Shown: positions 34,254-43,744, numbered from the stretch's first letter. The stretch: 64,000 bases of DNA from JBGTLU01 sp041743935 (GCA_041743935.1 JBGTLU010000041.1:1-64000); one strand, 5' to 3'. Made by a program: numbers and translations. The notes: generated by a model not told the origin, from the letters alone.

Positions 34254-36698
34254 TTAATCGTAAAAATACACTCGTTTTACTCGCTGAGAAACATTGGTTA
34301 GTATTTCGTACGTATTCGTATTTAATTGTTCTGCGATGGTTTCTACCTTTAATACCTCATTAAATATAATAACATCGTCTCCTTCTTGGCAAGGTATATC
34401 TGTTACATCAATCATGGTCATATCCATGCAAACGTTCCCAATAATGGGTGCTAGTTTTCCGTGCAGCAATAAATTACCTACACCATTACCTAACGCTCTA
34501 TTTAGTCCATCAGCATAACCAATTTTAACAGTAGCAATTCTGCTATCTCGTAAAAGGGCTGCTTTTTTTCCATAACCTACAGTGTCTCCTGCCCTTACGT
34601 TTTTTATTTGTGTAATGGTAGTTCTGAGCGTACCAATGGGTTTTAAATATTGCGCATCTTTGGTTGTGGTAGGTATGCCATATAATCCAATTCCCAACCT
34701 TACCATGTCTAAATGAGCATTCTCAAATCTGCTAATACCAGCTGTATTTAAACAGTGACGCAAAAACTGTTGATTGGTTTCTGTTTCTAATGTATCGCAA
34801 ATCGTTTTAAAAACGCTTAATTGTTGCTTGGTAAATTCATCTTGTCGTTCATCTTCGCTTGCCACTAAATGGGTAAAAGCAGATTTAATTTGAATGAAAG
34901 CTTTATTGCTTGTAAGTAGATTAATTAATTCGGGTAAATCATTTTTTTCGAAACCCAAACGATGCATGCCGGTATCAAATTTTATATGAATTGGATAATC
35001 TTTTATGTTTTTGTTTTTCAAGAAATCTATAAAAGATTGTAGAATTCTAAAACTATATAACTCTGGTTCTAAACAATGTCTGACTAAAGTTTCGAAAGAA
35101 CTAACATCGGGGCTCATTACCATGATTGGCAATGTAATACCATTTAATCTGAGTTCTGTACCCTCGTCCACAAAAGCAACAGCTAAATAATCTACCCGAT
35201 GAAATTGAAGAATATTTGCAATTTCAAAACTTCCGCTTCCATAAGAAAACGCCTTAACCATGGCCATGAGCTTGGTTTTTGGATTTATTACGGATTTATA
35301 ATAGTTTAAATTATTGATTAATGAATTCAAATTAATTTCGAAAACGGTTTCGTGTATTTGCTGCTCTAGGCGTTTACTTATGTTTTCGAACTCAAACTTT
35401 CGGGAACCTTTTACTAAGATGGCTTCATCGTAAAAATCAGATATATTGATATGATTTAAATAATCTGTGGTATTCAAATAAAATTGTTTATCCAATTGAA
35501 ATAAATTACCATAAGCCGAAATATTAGCACCAATTCCAATCAATCTATCTATTTTCTTATTTAATAATAATTCATTAACACTTTTGTAAAGAACCGGATT
35601 ACTAATACCGGATTGATATATATCGGATAATATTACGGTAGTTTTTTGATGTTGTTTTTGATGAGTTAAAACATCTAATGCTATTTCCAACGAATTTAAA
35701 TCCGTTGTGTAAGCATCATTTATTATTGTACAATTATTTACTCCTTGTCGGATATCCATTCGCATAGCAACCGGTATCAATTGCTTGCATCTTTCTTTAA
35801 TAATATCTATTGGGTAATTAAAATAAAGTAGCACTGCGCAACACTGTATGGAATTTTCTATTGCAGCCGTATCTGTAAACGGAATAACAATAGTATGTGT
35901 ATTATAAGCATATTGGAAGGTGATTTCTGATGTTGAATTTACTTTTTCTACTTTAATGACTATTAAATCTGTATTTGCATCTCCCCAAGTAAATTTTCTA
36001 CAAGATAACTTATCTATTTCTTTAGAAACTGCATATTTAGGGTTGAAGAATAATACATCAACATTTGAAAATAATTTTAATTTTTCATTTAATTTTTGCT
36101 CATCTGATTCAAAACCAGCATCATGAGCAGATCCCAAATTAGTTAAAATACCAATGGTAGGTTGTATCATCTCTTGCAGATTCTCCATTTCATTTGGTTC
36201 GGATATTCCTGCTTCAAAAATCCCAAGATTATGTTGATCATTTATTTGCCATACCGACAATGCTACCCCAAGTTGAGAATTATAACTTTTCGGACTACGA
36301 ATTACATTTTTTTCTACAGATAATAGTTGATATAGCCATTCTTTAACAATGGTTTTTCCGTTACTACCCGTAATACCTATTACCGGTAAATCAAATTTTG
36401 TACGGTGGAATTTAGCAACTTCTTGTAGTGCATTTAATGCATTATCCACTTTCAGGATGTTGACATTAGGATACGATACATCTTCTGTTACAACAAAATT
36501 TTTAACTCCTAGTTGAATTAAATCTGGTATGAATTGATGTGCATTCACTTTGCCTGATAGTGCAAAAAATAAAGAAGATTCAGGAAAAGTAATTTTTCGG
36601 CTATCGGTTGCTAAATAAACTATTTCACTCTCCGGTACAGGAAGAGTTTTTTTGTACGACAGAATATCGGCGATTAATTTTGCAGTATATATTTGCAT
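34254..36698 (-). CDS. murF-alr: Bifunctional MurF ligase / alanine racemase
   Basis: 814 residues from the ATG at 36698; the GTG two codons earlier is less likely. Residues ~1-450 are MurF, which adds D-Ala-D-Ala to UDP-MurNAc-tripeptide: GITGSNGKTIVKEW (ATP loop) and NDAYTTDLNSLEIALDVL. Residues ~455-814 are alanine racemase, which makes D-alanine: MAMVKAFSYGSG carries the PLP lysine, and GNVCMDMTMIDVTD is the C-terminal domain signature. The fusion couples D-Ala production to its use in peptidoglycan and is typical of Bacteroidota. It heads a murF-alr/DUF502/YCF48 chain and is divergent from recX. Confidence 0.96.
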   Translation of the reverse strand: MQIYTAKLIADILSYKKTLPVPESEIVYLATDSRKITFPESSLFFALSGKVNAHQFIPDLIQLGVKNFVVTEDVSYPNVNILKVDNALNALQEVAKFHRTKFDLPVIGITGSNGKTIVKEWLYQLLSVEKNVIRSPKSYNSQLGVALSVWQINDQHNLGIFEAGISEPNEMENLQEMIQPTIGILTNLGSAHDAGFESDEQKLNEKLKLFSNVDVLFFNPKYAVSKEIDKLSCRKFTWGDANTDLIVIKVEKVNSTSEITFQYAYNTHTIVIPFTDTAAIENSIQCCAVLLYFNYPIDIIKERCKQLIPVAMRMDIRQGVNNCTIINDAYTTDLNSLEIALDVLTHQKQHQKTTVILSDIYQSGISNPVLYKSVNELLLNKKIDRLIGIGANISAYGNLFQLDKQFYLNTTDYLNHINISDFYDEAILVKGSRKFEFENISKRLEQQIHETVFEINLNSLINNLNYYKSVINPKTKLMAMVKAFSYGSGSFEIANILQFHRVDYLAVAFVDEGTELRLNGITLPIMVMSPDVSSFETLVRHCLEPELYSFRILQSFIDFLKNKNIKDYPIHIKFDTGMHRLGFEKNDLPELINLLTSNKAFIQIKSAFTHLVASEDERQDEFTKQQLSVFKTICDTLETETNQQFLRHCLNTAGISRFENAHLDMVRLGIGLYGIPTTTKDAQYLKPIGTLRTTITQIKNVRAGDTVGYGKKAALLRDSRIATVKIGYADGLNRALGNGVGNLLLHGKLAPIIGNVCMDMTMIDVTDIPCQEGDDVIIFNEVLKVETIAEQLNTNTYEILTNVSQRVKRVYFYD

Positions 36699-36724
36699 TG
36701 GCACAAATATCTTAATTTTAACAC

Positions 36725-37210
36725 ATGATTGATGCTAATCCCATTAAAAAGAAAATCACGAATATAAAACTCGCTAAAACTAAAATAGAGCACTTTTGTG
36801 TGTACCAAGAGCGCAGTCAGCAAGAAGTAAGAAGTAAATTATACGACTGGGGATTATGGAAAGATGCGGTAGAAGAAATTATTGCCGACCTCGTAACCGA
36901 TAATTTTATAAACGAAGAAAGATTTGCAAATGCCTATGCATCGGGTAAGTTCAGAATGAAAGGTTGGGGGAAAATTAAGATTAAACAAGGCTTAAAATTA
37001 AAGGGTATATCGGATTATTGCATTAAAAACGCACTAAGCTCAATAGATTTGGATGATTATCACGTAAAGATGAAGGAAGTACTACTGAAAAGAGAACGTG
37101 TAGAGAAAGAAAAAAATGCCCAAAAAAGAATCTATAAGTTGGCAAACTATTTAATTTCACGCGGTTATGAGAGTGATATAGTATGGAGAGTACTGAAAAC
37201 CAACGAATAA
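36725..37210 (+). CDS. recX: RecX family regulatory protein
   Basis: A 161-residue helical protein with three-helix repeats; YLLxxRxxSxxEVRxKL-like and LVTDNFINEERFANAYASGKFRMKGWG are the RecX hallmarks. RecX binds and modulates RecA filaments. No recA is in view, so it is not in the usual recA-recX pair here. It starts 26 bases from the divergent murF-alr gene. Downstream are two tRNA genes. Confidence 0.88.
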   Translation: MIDANPIKKKITNIKLAKTKIEHFCVYQERSQQEVRSKLYDWGLWKDAVEEIIADLVTDNFINEERFANAYASGKFRMKGWGKIKIKQGLKLKGISDYCIKNALSSIDLDDYHVKMKEVLLKRERVEKEKNAQKRIYKLANYLISRGYESDIVWRVLKTNE

Positions 37211-37230
37211 GTAATTTTTTTAAATTTAGC

Positions 37231-37260
37231 TTGACAGATTTATCGGAATAGCTATATTTG
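37231..37260 (+). promoter_or_regulatory. Promoter of the tRNA-Gly/tRNA-Leu pair (TTG-N19-TATATTTG)
   Basis: TTG (37231-37233), 19 bases, then TATATTTG (37253-37260): the full Bacteroidota consensus, 15 bases before the tRNA-Gly 5' end. Confidence 0.8.
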
Positions 37261-37275
37261 CAATCCAGTAAAAAA

Positions 37276-37348
37276 GCGAAAGTAGCTCAGTTGGTAGAGC
37301 GCAACCTTGCCAAGGTTGAGGTCGCGAGTTCGAACCTCGTCTTTCGCT
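37276..37348 (+). tRNA. tRNA-Gly(GCC)
   Basis: 73 bases. The acceptor stem is GCGAAAG/CTTTCGC and the anticodon loop CTTGCCA gives GCC; the D arm is GCTCAGTTGGTAGAGC and the T arm GCGAGTTCGAACCTCGT. The bases after the discriminator read CCA, possibly encoded but perhaps by chance. It is followed by tRNA-Leu(UAA) in the same unit. Confidence 0.97.
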
Positions 37349-37427
37349 CCAAAAGCCCGCATAACGATGTGGGCTAATTCATTTACCGGAAAGATTAAAT
37401 TCTTTCCATATTGTATCTAACTATCAC

Positions 37428-37512
37428 GCTCAGGTGGTGGAACTGGTAGACACGCAGGACTTAAAATCCTGTGACCCTTAAAGTCGTGCGGGTTCGATTC
37501 CCGCCCTGAGTA
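37428..37512 (+). tRNA. tRNA-Leu(UAA)
   Basis: 85 bases. The acceptor stem GCTCAGG pairs with CCTGAGT, including a G-U end pair. The anticodon stem CAGGA/TCCTG encloses CTTAAAA, giving TAA. The variable arm is long (type II). The T arm reads GCGGGTTCGATTCCCGC. CCA is not encoded. It is followed at once by a strong terminator. Confidence 0.97.
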
Positions 37513-37513
37513 C

Positions 37514-37545
37514 AATCCCGATTACATATAATCGGGATTTTTTTT
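37514..37545 (+). terminator. Terminator after the tRNA pair
   Basis: A perfect 10-base stem AATCCCGATT/AATCGGGATT with loop ACATAT and then a run of seven further T. Confidence 0.95.
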
Positions 37546-37649
37546 GCTCATTTTTATTTAGAACATTCTTACTAATTATCGGGATTTTAATTTTATTATC
37601 TTCGCATATCTTTATAAATTCTGTGTATAATTAGAAAATAAAAGCAAAC

Positions 37650-38600
37650 GTGGTAACCATCTATTATAAAGTAGCCGATAAGTTGGTAAAGGAATCAAAC
37701 CTTTATAAACTCTCTCAGATTGATTTTAACAGTCTGCTATGGATAGATTTAAACCGTTTGGACGAAACCGAAAAACGAATCATCAGTACCCGTTTCCACA
37801 TAAAAATTCAAGACCAACAAGAATTACAAGAAATAGAAAGTAGCTCTAGGTTTATTGAAACAGATAAACTCATTATGGCCAATTCTAATTTTTTGGTTTA
37901 TGAAGATGAGGGTTCTTTTCATACCGATCCGGCTTCGTTTATTCTGAAAAACAATTACTTAATATCTCACAGAAACAGCGAATTAAAGTCGTTTAACGAA
38001 ATAAAAAAACGCATAGAACTAAATCCAAGAAAATTCAATTCCGGATACGATGTTTTAATTCAATTATTTCAGATTAGAGTAGATTTTGATGCCGATTTAT
38101 TAGAAAACATTGCAAGCGATATTACCAAAATTGGTGCAAGATTAGATCACCAAAAATTAGATCAGGAGCTCATCTTGGATATTACGCAATACCAAGAAAC
38201 CACCATGTTGGTGCGCCAAATAATCATAGATAAACAACGGGTAGTTTCTGCCATTTTAAAAAGTAAATATTTTCCGGATAGGTATGATAATGAATTGAGA
38301 ATTATGCTTAAAGACATTAATTCTATTCTGGAACATACGGCATTTAGTTTTCACCGATTGGAGTATTTGCAAAACACTTTTCTAGGTTTAATTAATATCG
38401 AACAAAATAAAATCATTAAAATTTTCACCGTTGCATCGGTAGTATTTATGCCCCCTACTTTGGTTGCCAGTATTTATGGGATGAATTTTGAGGTTTTGCC
38501 AGAACTAAATTGGAAATACGGCTATTTATTTGCCATTGGGGTTATGCTAGCCACTTCCATTACCACGCTTGTTATTTTTAGAAGAAAAGGGTGGATTTGA
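37650..38600 (+). CDS. corA: CorA family divalent cation transporter
   Basis: A 316-residue Mg2+/Co2+ channel. The N-terminal cytosolic domain is followed by two C-terminal membrane helices linked by YGMNFEVLPEL, which contains the GMN selectivity motif. The start is GTG at 37650: an in-frame TAG lies five codons upstream and no ATG is available. It is a single gene downstream of the tRNA terminator. Confidence 0.93.
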   Translation: MVTIYYKVADKLVKESNLYKLSQIDFNSLLWIDLNRLDETEKRIISTRFHIKIQDQQELQEIESSSRFIETDKLIMANSNFLVYEDEGSFHTDPASFILKNNYLISHRNSELKSFNEIKKRIELNPRKFNSGYDVLIQLFQIRVDFDADLLENIASDITKIGARLDHQKLDQELILDITQYQETTMLVRQIIIDKQRVVSAILKSKYFPDRYDNELRIMLKDINSILEHTAFSFHRLEYLQNTFLGLINIEQNKIIKIFTVASVVFMPPTLVASIYGMNFEVLPELNWKYGYLFAIGVMLATSITTLVIFRRKGWI

Positions 38601-38602
38601 TT

Positions 38603-38664
38603 TTTTAGATATTAGATAATGGTGGAAATTAGATATTAGACATAAGATATTAGAAAATAGATGT
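38603..38664 (+). repeat. 3'-flanking TTAGATATTAGA repeat after corA
   Basis: Four or more imperfect copies of GATATTAGA/TTAGATA directly after the corA stop. The remaining gap to 38750 holds nothing recognisable. Confidence 0.55.
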
Positions 38665-38750
38665 TCAATTGAATTTATGTTAATATTTACATCTAAAATT
38701 GCGACTAAAACTCTCAAGGTAACCTAAGCAAATTTAGTTTTACAAACACA

Positions 38751-38783
38751 AAAAAAGGCGGACAAAATTGTCCGCCTTTTTTA
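38751..38783 (-). terminator. Bidirectional terminator between corA and the M43 protease gene
   Basis: The stem AAAAAAGGCGGAC/GTCCGCCTTTTTT with loop AAAATT is symmetric, with T-runs on both strands, between convergent genes. Confidence 0.92.
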
Positions 38784-38801
38784 TTATAAAATAACGTTTA
38801 A

Positions 38802-40166
38802 TTAGTTTTTAACTACTAGTGTAGATTTGCTCATGTTATTTGAACGAATGCTGACCATGTAATTCCCTGGTGCTAATCCGTCTAAATCTAATTCGGGACG
38901 ATTAGTGCCGAAATGCAGTTCTACTACTTGTTTTTTCTGTAGTTTACCAAACACATCGTATACAAAAATTTCTGCAGCCCCTGCTTTTTCTACAAACATG
39001 TCTGTAAATATTCTTTGACCTTCTACAGTTGGGTTAGGATATACAGTTAATTTATTCACAGAACCAACGGTAAATTTGCTTGAAGTAACGGTTCTGTCAA
39101 TTGCATCAGAAGTTGACCACTCCATTCTACGAGGACTAATAGCCAATACAGTACGCATTCTAATTACTTGTTGAGAAGTAAACATATTCATGCAACGGTC
39201 ATTGGTATAATCCATGTAATTTTGGAATTGTATAGGCAATCCAGCCTCACAAGATGGAGTGTTTACATCCGGACAACCACCAGAATCTTCTGCTTGTAAA
39301 GGTGTATCGGTACAAAAATCATCTACTGTGCAACCACCATCGCCCCAGCTATGACGTAAACCAAGCATATGGCCTATTTCGTGCGTAGCCGTTCTACCTA
39401 AATTATAAGGTGCCGGAATATTAGGTGTTCTACCAAAATAAACGTGGTTCATAACTACACCATCTGTTGTAGGATCTTGTGGACCAGTTGGCATTCCTTG
39501 TAATCCAGAACCTTCAGGAAATTGAGCATAGCCCAATAAAATGGGTTCTAAACGGATAGACCATTGATTTAAATATTTAGTAGGATCCCAAATTGTCATG
39601 GGTTTAATTAATAATTCAATCTCTGGGTTCACAATAAAACCAGTATGAATTAACCCCGGCCACAACACACGGTTTATACCATTAGTAGGATTACCATCCG
39701 GGTCTCTTTGAGCCATAACGAAGCGAATGTTGATGCCTTTTGCTACTCCTTTAAAAATATTTGGAGTCAAGGTGGTATCGGCATTTTCTCTTCTAAAATC
39801 TTCGTTTAATACATCAATTTGAGAAAATATTTGCGCTTCACTAATATTATCTTCATATAATCCGCCTAATGCCGGAAAATTAATATCCATTGGTTGAGGA
39901 ATACCATCGTGAATTACGTGAACTACCGTAGGAATTAAAATCTCATCTCCATCAGAAACAAATGTTTCTTGAACACGTTGCGCTAAAGGTGTAAATTCAT
40001 TCGGGAAATTAAGTGCTTGAGCAAAAGGAGGTAATCCTTTGTAAGCGCGCATCATTTCAATAACTTCCATGGTGGAACAACGTTGAATGTTTTCGGGAAC
40101 TTTGAATTGAGCAGAGGCATTCATAGCAAAAAATGCTATGAAAAAGAGAGCGTAGAATTTTTTCAT
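38802..40166 (-). CDS. Secreted M43 (pappalysin-like) zinc metalloprotease with T9SS sorting domain
   Basis: 454 residues. The signal peptide ends near ASAQ. The zinc site is HEIGHMLGLRHSW (HExxHxxGxxH, ~residue 265) and the Met-turn is in QNYMDYTNDRCMNMFT; cysteines nearby (GDGGC, DDFC, SGGC) likely form disulfides. This is the cytophagalysin/pappalysin arrangement. The last ~80 residues (LTVYPNPTVEGQRIF ... NYMVSIRSNNMSKSTLVVKN) are a type A T9SS sorting signal. It digests proteins outside the cell or processes surface proteins. It is a single gene with promoter box TATATTTG at 40201-40194. Confidence 0.95.
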   Translation of the reverse strand: MKKFYALFFIAFFAMNASAQFKVPENIQRCSTMEVIEMMRAYKGLPPFAQALNFPNEFTPLAQRVQETFVSDGDEILIPTVVHVIHDGIPQPMDINFPALGGLYEDNISEAQIFSQIDVLNEDFRRENADTTLTPNIFKGVAKGINIRFVMAQRDPDGNPTNGINRVLWPGLIHTGFIVNPEIELLIKPMTIWDPTKYLNQWSIRLEPILLGYAQFPEGSGLQGMPTGPQDPTTDGVVMNHVYFGRTPNIPAPYNLGRTATHEIGHMLGLRHSWGDGGCTVDDFCTDTPLQAEDSGGCPDVNTPSCEAGLPIQFQNYMDYTNDRCMNMFTSQQVIRMRTVLAISPRRMEWSTSDAIDRTVTSSKFTVGSVNKLTVYPNPTVEGQRIFTDMFVEKAGAAEIFVYDVFGKLQKKQVVELHFGTNRPELDLDGLAPGNYMVSIRSNNMSKSTLVVKN

Positions 40167-40193
40167 GTCAAAAATTTGTTTTGTTTAATAGTG

Positions 40194-40201
40194 CAAATAT
40201 A
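40194..40201 (-). promoter_or_regulatory. -7 box of the M43 protease promoter (TATATTTG)
   Basis: An exact TAnnTTTG match on the minus strand, 27 bases before the ATG. Confidence 0.55.
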
Positions 40202-40281
40202 AAAATACTTTGTAACAAAAAAATATCATAACAATAGAAAATTTTAACAATAGGTTAATAAACAAAATCTTGTGAATAGTA

Positions 40282-40289
40282 TACCTTTG
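40282..40289 (+). promoter_or_regulatory. -7 box of the ABC exporter promoter (TACCTTTG)
   Basis: An exact TAnnTTTG match 25 bases before the ATG of the ATPase gene. Confidence 0.55.
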
Positions 40290-40314
40290 AAAACTAAACT
40301 AAAACTTTACCTAA

Positions 40315-41208
40315 ATGCTAAAAATTAAAAACATTGTAAAACAATATGCACAACACAAAGCACTAGATGATGTAAGCTTTGAGATTGAAAAGGGATCTAT
40401 TTTTGGTTTGCTTGGCCCTAATGGTGCCGGAAAAACGTCGTTAATTAGAATTATAAATCAAATTACTGCACCTGATAGTGGCGAGATTATTTTTCAAGGC
40501 GAAAAATTAAACCCCAACCATATCTCAAAAATAGGATACTTACCTGAGGAAAGAGGCTTGTACAAGAAGATGGAGATTGGCGAACAAATATTGTATCTAG
40601 CCAGATTAAAAGGCCTGAGCAGTGCCGATGCTACGTTGAAAGTAAAATATTGGTTTGAAAAGTTGGAGATGAAAGATTGGTGGAAGAAGAAAGTAGAAGA
40701 ATTATCCAAAGGGATGCAGCAAAAAGTTCAATTTGTCGCCACTGTTTTGCACGAACCGGAACTTTTGATATTAGATGAACCTTTTACAGGATTTGACCCG
40801 GTAAATGCCGAAATTATAACCAACGAAATTCTAGAACTAAATAAAAAAGGTACTACGATTATTTTTTCTACGCACAGAATGGAATCGGTTGAAAAACTAT
40901 GTGATTCTATTGCGTTGATTCATAAATCTAAAAAGGTATTGGATGGTAAAGTGACAGAAATTAGAAACTCATACCGAAGTCAAACCTATGAAATTGGTTT
41001 TTCTGCTAATTCCTTGAATGGAAATCTGCCCTCAGATTATTCTTTAGTATCTACATCTAATAACAAGATGACGATAAAAATGAACTCCAATACCAGTTCA
41101 AATGATTTATTAAAAGCACTTATTCCTTATGTAGAAATAACCAGTTTTGAAGAAATTGTGCCCAGCATAAACGATATTTTTATCCAAACTGTAACCGAAA
41201 ATAACTAA
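40315..41208 (+). CDS. ABC transporter ATP-binding protein (NatA-like)
   Basis: A 297-residue ATPase of an ABC-2 type exporter. GPNGAGKTSLI is the Walker A motif, ELSKGMQQKVQF the signature and LLILDEPFTGFDPVN the Walker B; the last ~75 residues form a C-terminal domain common in NatA/YhaQ-type ATPases. It forms an operon with the permease 23 bases downstream. The closest described functional group is Na+ export or drug/lipid export; the substrate is not readable. Confidence 0.93.
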   Translation: MLKIKNIVKQYAQHKALDDVSFEIEKGSIFGLLGPNGAGKTSLIRIINQITAPDSGEIIFQGEKLNPNHISKIGYLPEERGLYKKMEIGEQILYLARLKGLSSADATLKVKYWFEKLEMKDWWKKKVEELSKGMQQKVQFVATVLHEPELLILDEPFTGFDPVNAEIITNEILELNKKGTTIIFSTHRMESVEKLCDSIALIHKSKKVLDGKVTEIRNSYRSQTYEIGFSANSLNGNLPSDYSLVSTSNNKMTIKMNSNTSSNDLLKALIPYVEITSFEEIVPSINDIFIQTVTENN

Positions 41209-41231
41209 TCATCCCCCCTAAAACTAAACAG

Positions 41232-42557
41232 ATGAATAAGATTTTATTAATCATTAGACGCGAATATTTATCCAGAGTAAAAAAGAAATCGTTTATCGTT
41301 TTAACCTTTGTGGTGCCATTGTTAATCATGATAATGTATGCCGGGGTTATTTTCTTAATTGCCGATGGTGATAAATTATCAGGCCCACGTTCTATAGTTG
41401 TGGTAGATGAAAGCGGCATTTTTGCCAATCAATTTAAAAACGATGCAACTACTACCTATCTATATAGTACTAGCGACATAGAAACGGCTAAAGAAGAATT
41501 TAAGAATAGTAAAAACGATTTCTTATTACAAATACCACCTATTGGGGAAGAAAAAAGAATACGAGTTCAGATTTTTTCCGAAAAACAACCGGGCATTGGA
41601 CTGGTAAGTTCCATTGGCGATGAAATAGAAAATGTAATTAGAGATAAAAAATTATTAGATGCCAACATTGATACGGCCATTCTAAATAATTTGAGCACTA
41701 AAGTAAGTGTAGATACCAAAAAACTGACCGAAGACGGTGAAAAAGATGCTAGTACCATTGCAACTTTCGGTATCGGACTGGTATGTGCTTTTCTGATTTA
41801 CCTATTTATTTTTCTGTATGGTGTGCAAGTGATGCGTGGGGTAATTGAAGAGAAAACCAATCGGATTGTAGAAGTTATCATTTCTTCGGTTCGTCCATTT
41901 CAATTAATGATGGGTAAAATCATAGGCATTGCCATGGTTGGTTTAACGCAATTTTTATTGTGGGTAATATTAAGTGTTGCTGTTACTTCTGTAGTTGGGG
42001 CGGTGTTTGTTGGTGGTGCAGAAAAAAACATAATCGAAAATGTACAAAGTAGCACTGGAGTAACCGATGCAGAAATGCAAGCTGTACAAGAAACCGGTGT
42101 CATGGAAAAAGTAATGAAAGAGTTAGGCACCATTAATTTCCCATTCATTTTAGGATGTTTTATATTCTATTTTTTAGGTGGATATTTAATGTATAGTGCC
42201 CTTTTTGCAGCCATTGGTTCGGCTGTAGATAACGAAACTGAAACTCAACAGTTTATGCTCCCCATAACCATACCGCTAATTTTTGCTTTTATCATCTCTG
42301 TAAATGTGGTTCCAAATGCTCCAGATAGTGCATTGGCATTTTGGTTATCCATCATCCCGCTTACTTCACCAGTAGTCATGATGGTTAGAATAGCATATGA
42401 AGTACCCACTTGGGAGCTATTACTTTCGATGGGATTATTAATTGTAGGTTTTGTGTTTACCGTTTGGATAGCCGGAAGAATCTACAGAACAGGCATTTTA
42501 ATGTATGGCAAAAAAGTAACCTTTAAGGAATTAGGCAAATGGCTGTTTTATAAGTAA
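41232..42557 (+). CDS. ABC-2 type permease (NatB/YhaP-like)
   Basis: A 441-residue membrane protein with one N-terminal helix (~20-42), a large extracytoplasmic domain (~45-180) and a C-terminal bundle of five to six helices. It contains the GVIEEKTNRIVEVIISSVRPFQLMMGKIIGI segment that defines the ABC-2/NatB family. It pairs with the upstream ATPase. It is convergent with maf, and a 16-base inverted repeat spans the junction. Confidence 0.9.
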   Translation: MNKILLIIRREYLSRVKKKSFIVLTFVVPLLIMIMYAGVIFLIADGDKLSGPRSIVVVDESGIFANQFKNDATTTYLYSTSDIETAKEEFKNSKNDFLLQIPPIGEEKRIRVQIFSEKQPGIGLVSSIGDEIENVIRDKKLLDANIDTAILNNLSTKVSVDTKKLTEDGEKDASTIATFGIGLVCAFLIYLFIFLYGVQVMRGVIEEKTNRIVEVIISSVRPFQLMMGKIIGIAMVGLTQFLLWVILSVAVTSVVGAVFVGGAEKNIIENVQSSTGVTDAEMQAVQETGVMEKVMKELGTINFPFILGCFIFYFLGGYLMYSALFAAIGSAVDNETETQQFMLPITIPLIFAFIISVNVVPNAPDSALAFWLSIIPLTSPVVMMVRIAYEVPTWELLLSMGLLIVGFVFTVWIAGRIYRTGILMYGKKVTFKELGKWLFYK

Positions 42558-42577
42558 GGTATGAGATTTTAGATAAT

Positions 42578-42621
42578 AGTGATTAGTTGTTAGAATGAAG
42601 AAAAACTAACAACTAATCACT
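42578..42621. repeat. Perfect 16-base inverted repeat at a convergent gene end
   Basis: AGTGATTAGTTGTTAG at 42578-42593 is repeated inverted at 42606-42621 with a 12-base spacer. It covers the last codons and stop of maf (42613-42615) and the 3' flank of the permease gene. No T-run follows, so it is not a standard terminator. The units belong to the GTGATTAG repeat family, present here as one copy for each strand. Confidence 0.75.
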
Positions 42622-43191
42622 AATCACTATTTCATTTATAGCCTTGTATAATTTTTCTGTAGGTAAGCCAACGATATTGGTGTAGGAGCCTTCTATCCGT
42701 TTAATTTTATTTAGTCCAATCCATTCCTGAATACCATATGCTCCTGCTTTATCATATGGTTTATATGTTTCTAAATAATAGTCAATTTCGGCGCTGGTAA
42801 GGTTCTCGAAATAAACAACGGAGGTATCAAAAAATGATTGAATTTTCTGTTTATGCATCAAACAAACTACCGTAATCACTTCATGTTTTTTACCCGAAAG
42901 TTTTTCTAACATGCTACGTGCTTCTGCCCTATTTGCCGGTTTTCCTAAAATTTCATTCTCCAACACTACAATGGTATCGGCAGTTATTATTATTTCAGAA
43001 GAAACGAGTTGATCAAATGCTTCGATTTTTTTATTAGCTATGAATTGTGCAATCTCTTTAGGAGATAAATCACTCGGAAAGCTCTCGTCTACTTCCTTTA
43101 GCACAACCTTAAACGTAAACCCCATTTGGGCTAATAATTCATGCCTTCTAGGGGATTTGGAGGCTAAAATGATAGGTGCTTTCTGAATCAT
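42613..43191 (-). CDS. maf: Maf family nucleoside triphosphate pyrophosphatase
   Basis: About 192 residues from the ATG at 43191, which overlaps the kdsC stop as TAATG. IILASKSPRRHELL is the Maf signature; the catalytic aspartate is in ITADTIVVL, and YGIQEWIGLNKIKRIEGSYTNIVGLP completes the active site. It hydrolyses dTTP/UTP or modified nucleotides to monophosphates. The last codons fall inside the inverted repeat. Co-translated with kdsC. Confidence 0.95.
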   Translation of the reverse strand: MIQKAPIILASKSPRRHELLAQMGFTFKVVLKEVDESFPSDLSPKEIAQFIANKKIEAFDQLVSSEIIITADTIVVLENEILGKPANRAEARSMLEKLSGKKHEVITVVCLMHKQKIQSFFDTSVVYFENLTSAEIDYYLETYKPYDKAGAYGIQEWIGLNKIKRIEGSYTNIVGLPTEKLYKAINEIVISD

Positions 43192-43727
43192 TACCAAGAA
43201 GTAATTCCTTCGTCTTTATTCTTATCTGGTTCAAACCATTTGCCTTGTACTTTCATCACTTTTTCAATCACATCTCTTGCTACTCCTTCTCCGCCATTCA
43301 TTGGTGATACATACTGAGAAATGGATTTAATTTCTTGGCAAGCATCTGCAGGACAAGCGGCTATTAATGCTTCTTTCATCATCCAATAATCAGGTAAATC
43401 ATCTCCAATAACCATAATTTGCTTAGCTGATACATTCAACCTGTATAAAACATCGTTAAGCTTCTTTAATTTATCGGCAATTCCCAAATGAACTTGTCTA
43501 GAGCCTAAACTTTGTAAACGAATTAAAACACCTTGTGAAAAACCTCCGGAAATAATCACCACTTGAAAACCCTTTTTAATTGCCAATTGAATTGCATAAC
43601 CATCTTTAATGTTAAACGTACGGAGCTGCTCACCGCCTTCATTAACTAAAATAGAACCATCTGTTAGCACACCATCCACATCAAAAACGAAGGTGTTTAT
43701 TTTATGTAGATTCTCTAAAAAGCTCAT
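43191..43727 (-). CDS. kdsC: Kdo-8-phosphate phosphatase (KdsC-like HAD)
   Basis: A 178-residue HAD phosphatase. FDVDGVLTDG has the nucleophile and acid, VVIISGG is motif II, the lysine lies in GIADKL and the metal aspartates are in IGDDLPDYWMM. It releases phosphate from 3-deoxy-D-manno-octulosonate 8-phosphate in LPS synthesis. It runs directly into maf (TAATG). The adjacent kdsC-maf order, often with the DUF2520 gene near by, is common in Bacteroidota as far as I recall. Confidence 0.92.
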   Translation of the reverse strand: MSFLENLHKINTFVFDVDGVLTDGSILVNEGGEQLRTFNIKDGYAIQLAIKKGFQVVIISGGFSQGVLIRLQSLGSRQVHLGIADKLKKLNDVLYRLNVSAKQIMVIGDDLPDYWMMKEALIAACPADACQEIKSISQYVSPMNGGEGVARDVIEKVMKVQGKWFEPDKNKDEGITSW

Positions 43728-43744
43728 AAATACGATTTGTGAAT

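Noticed and set aside
37349..37351. Encoded CCA end of tRNA-Gly
   Set aside because: The other two tRNAs do not encode CCA and the bases could be chance; reported only as a remark.
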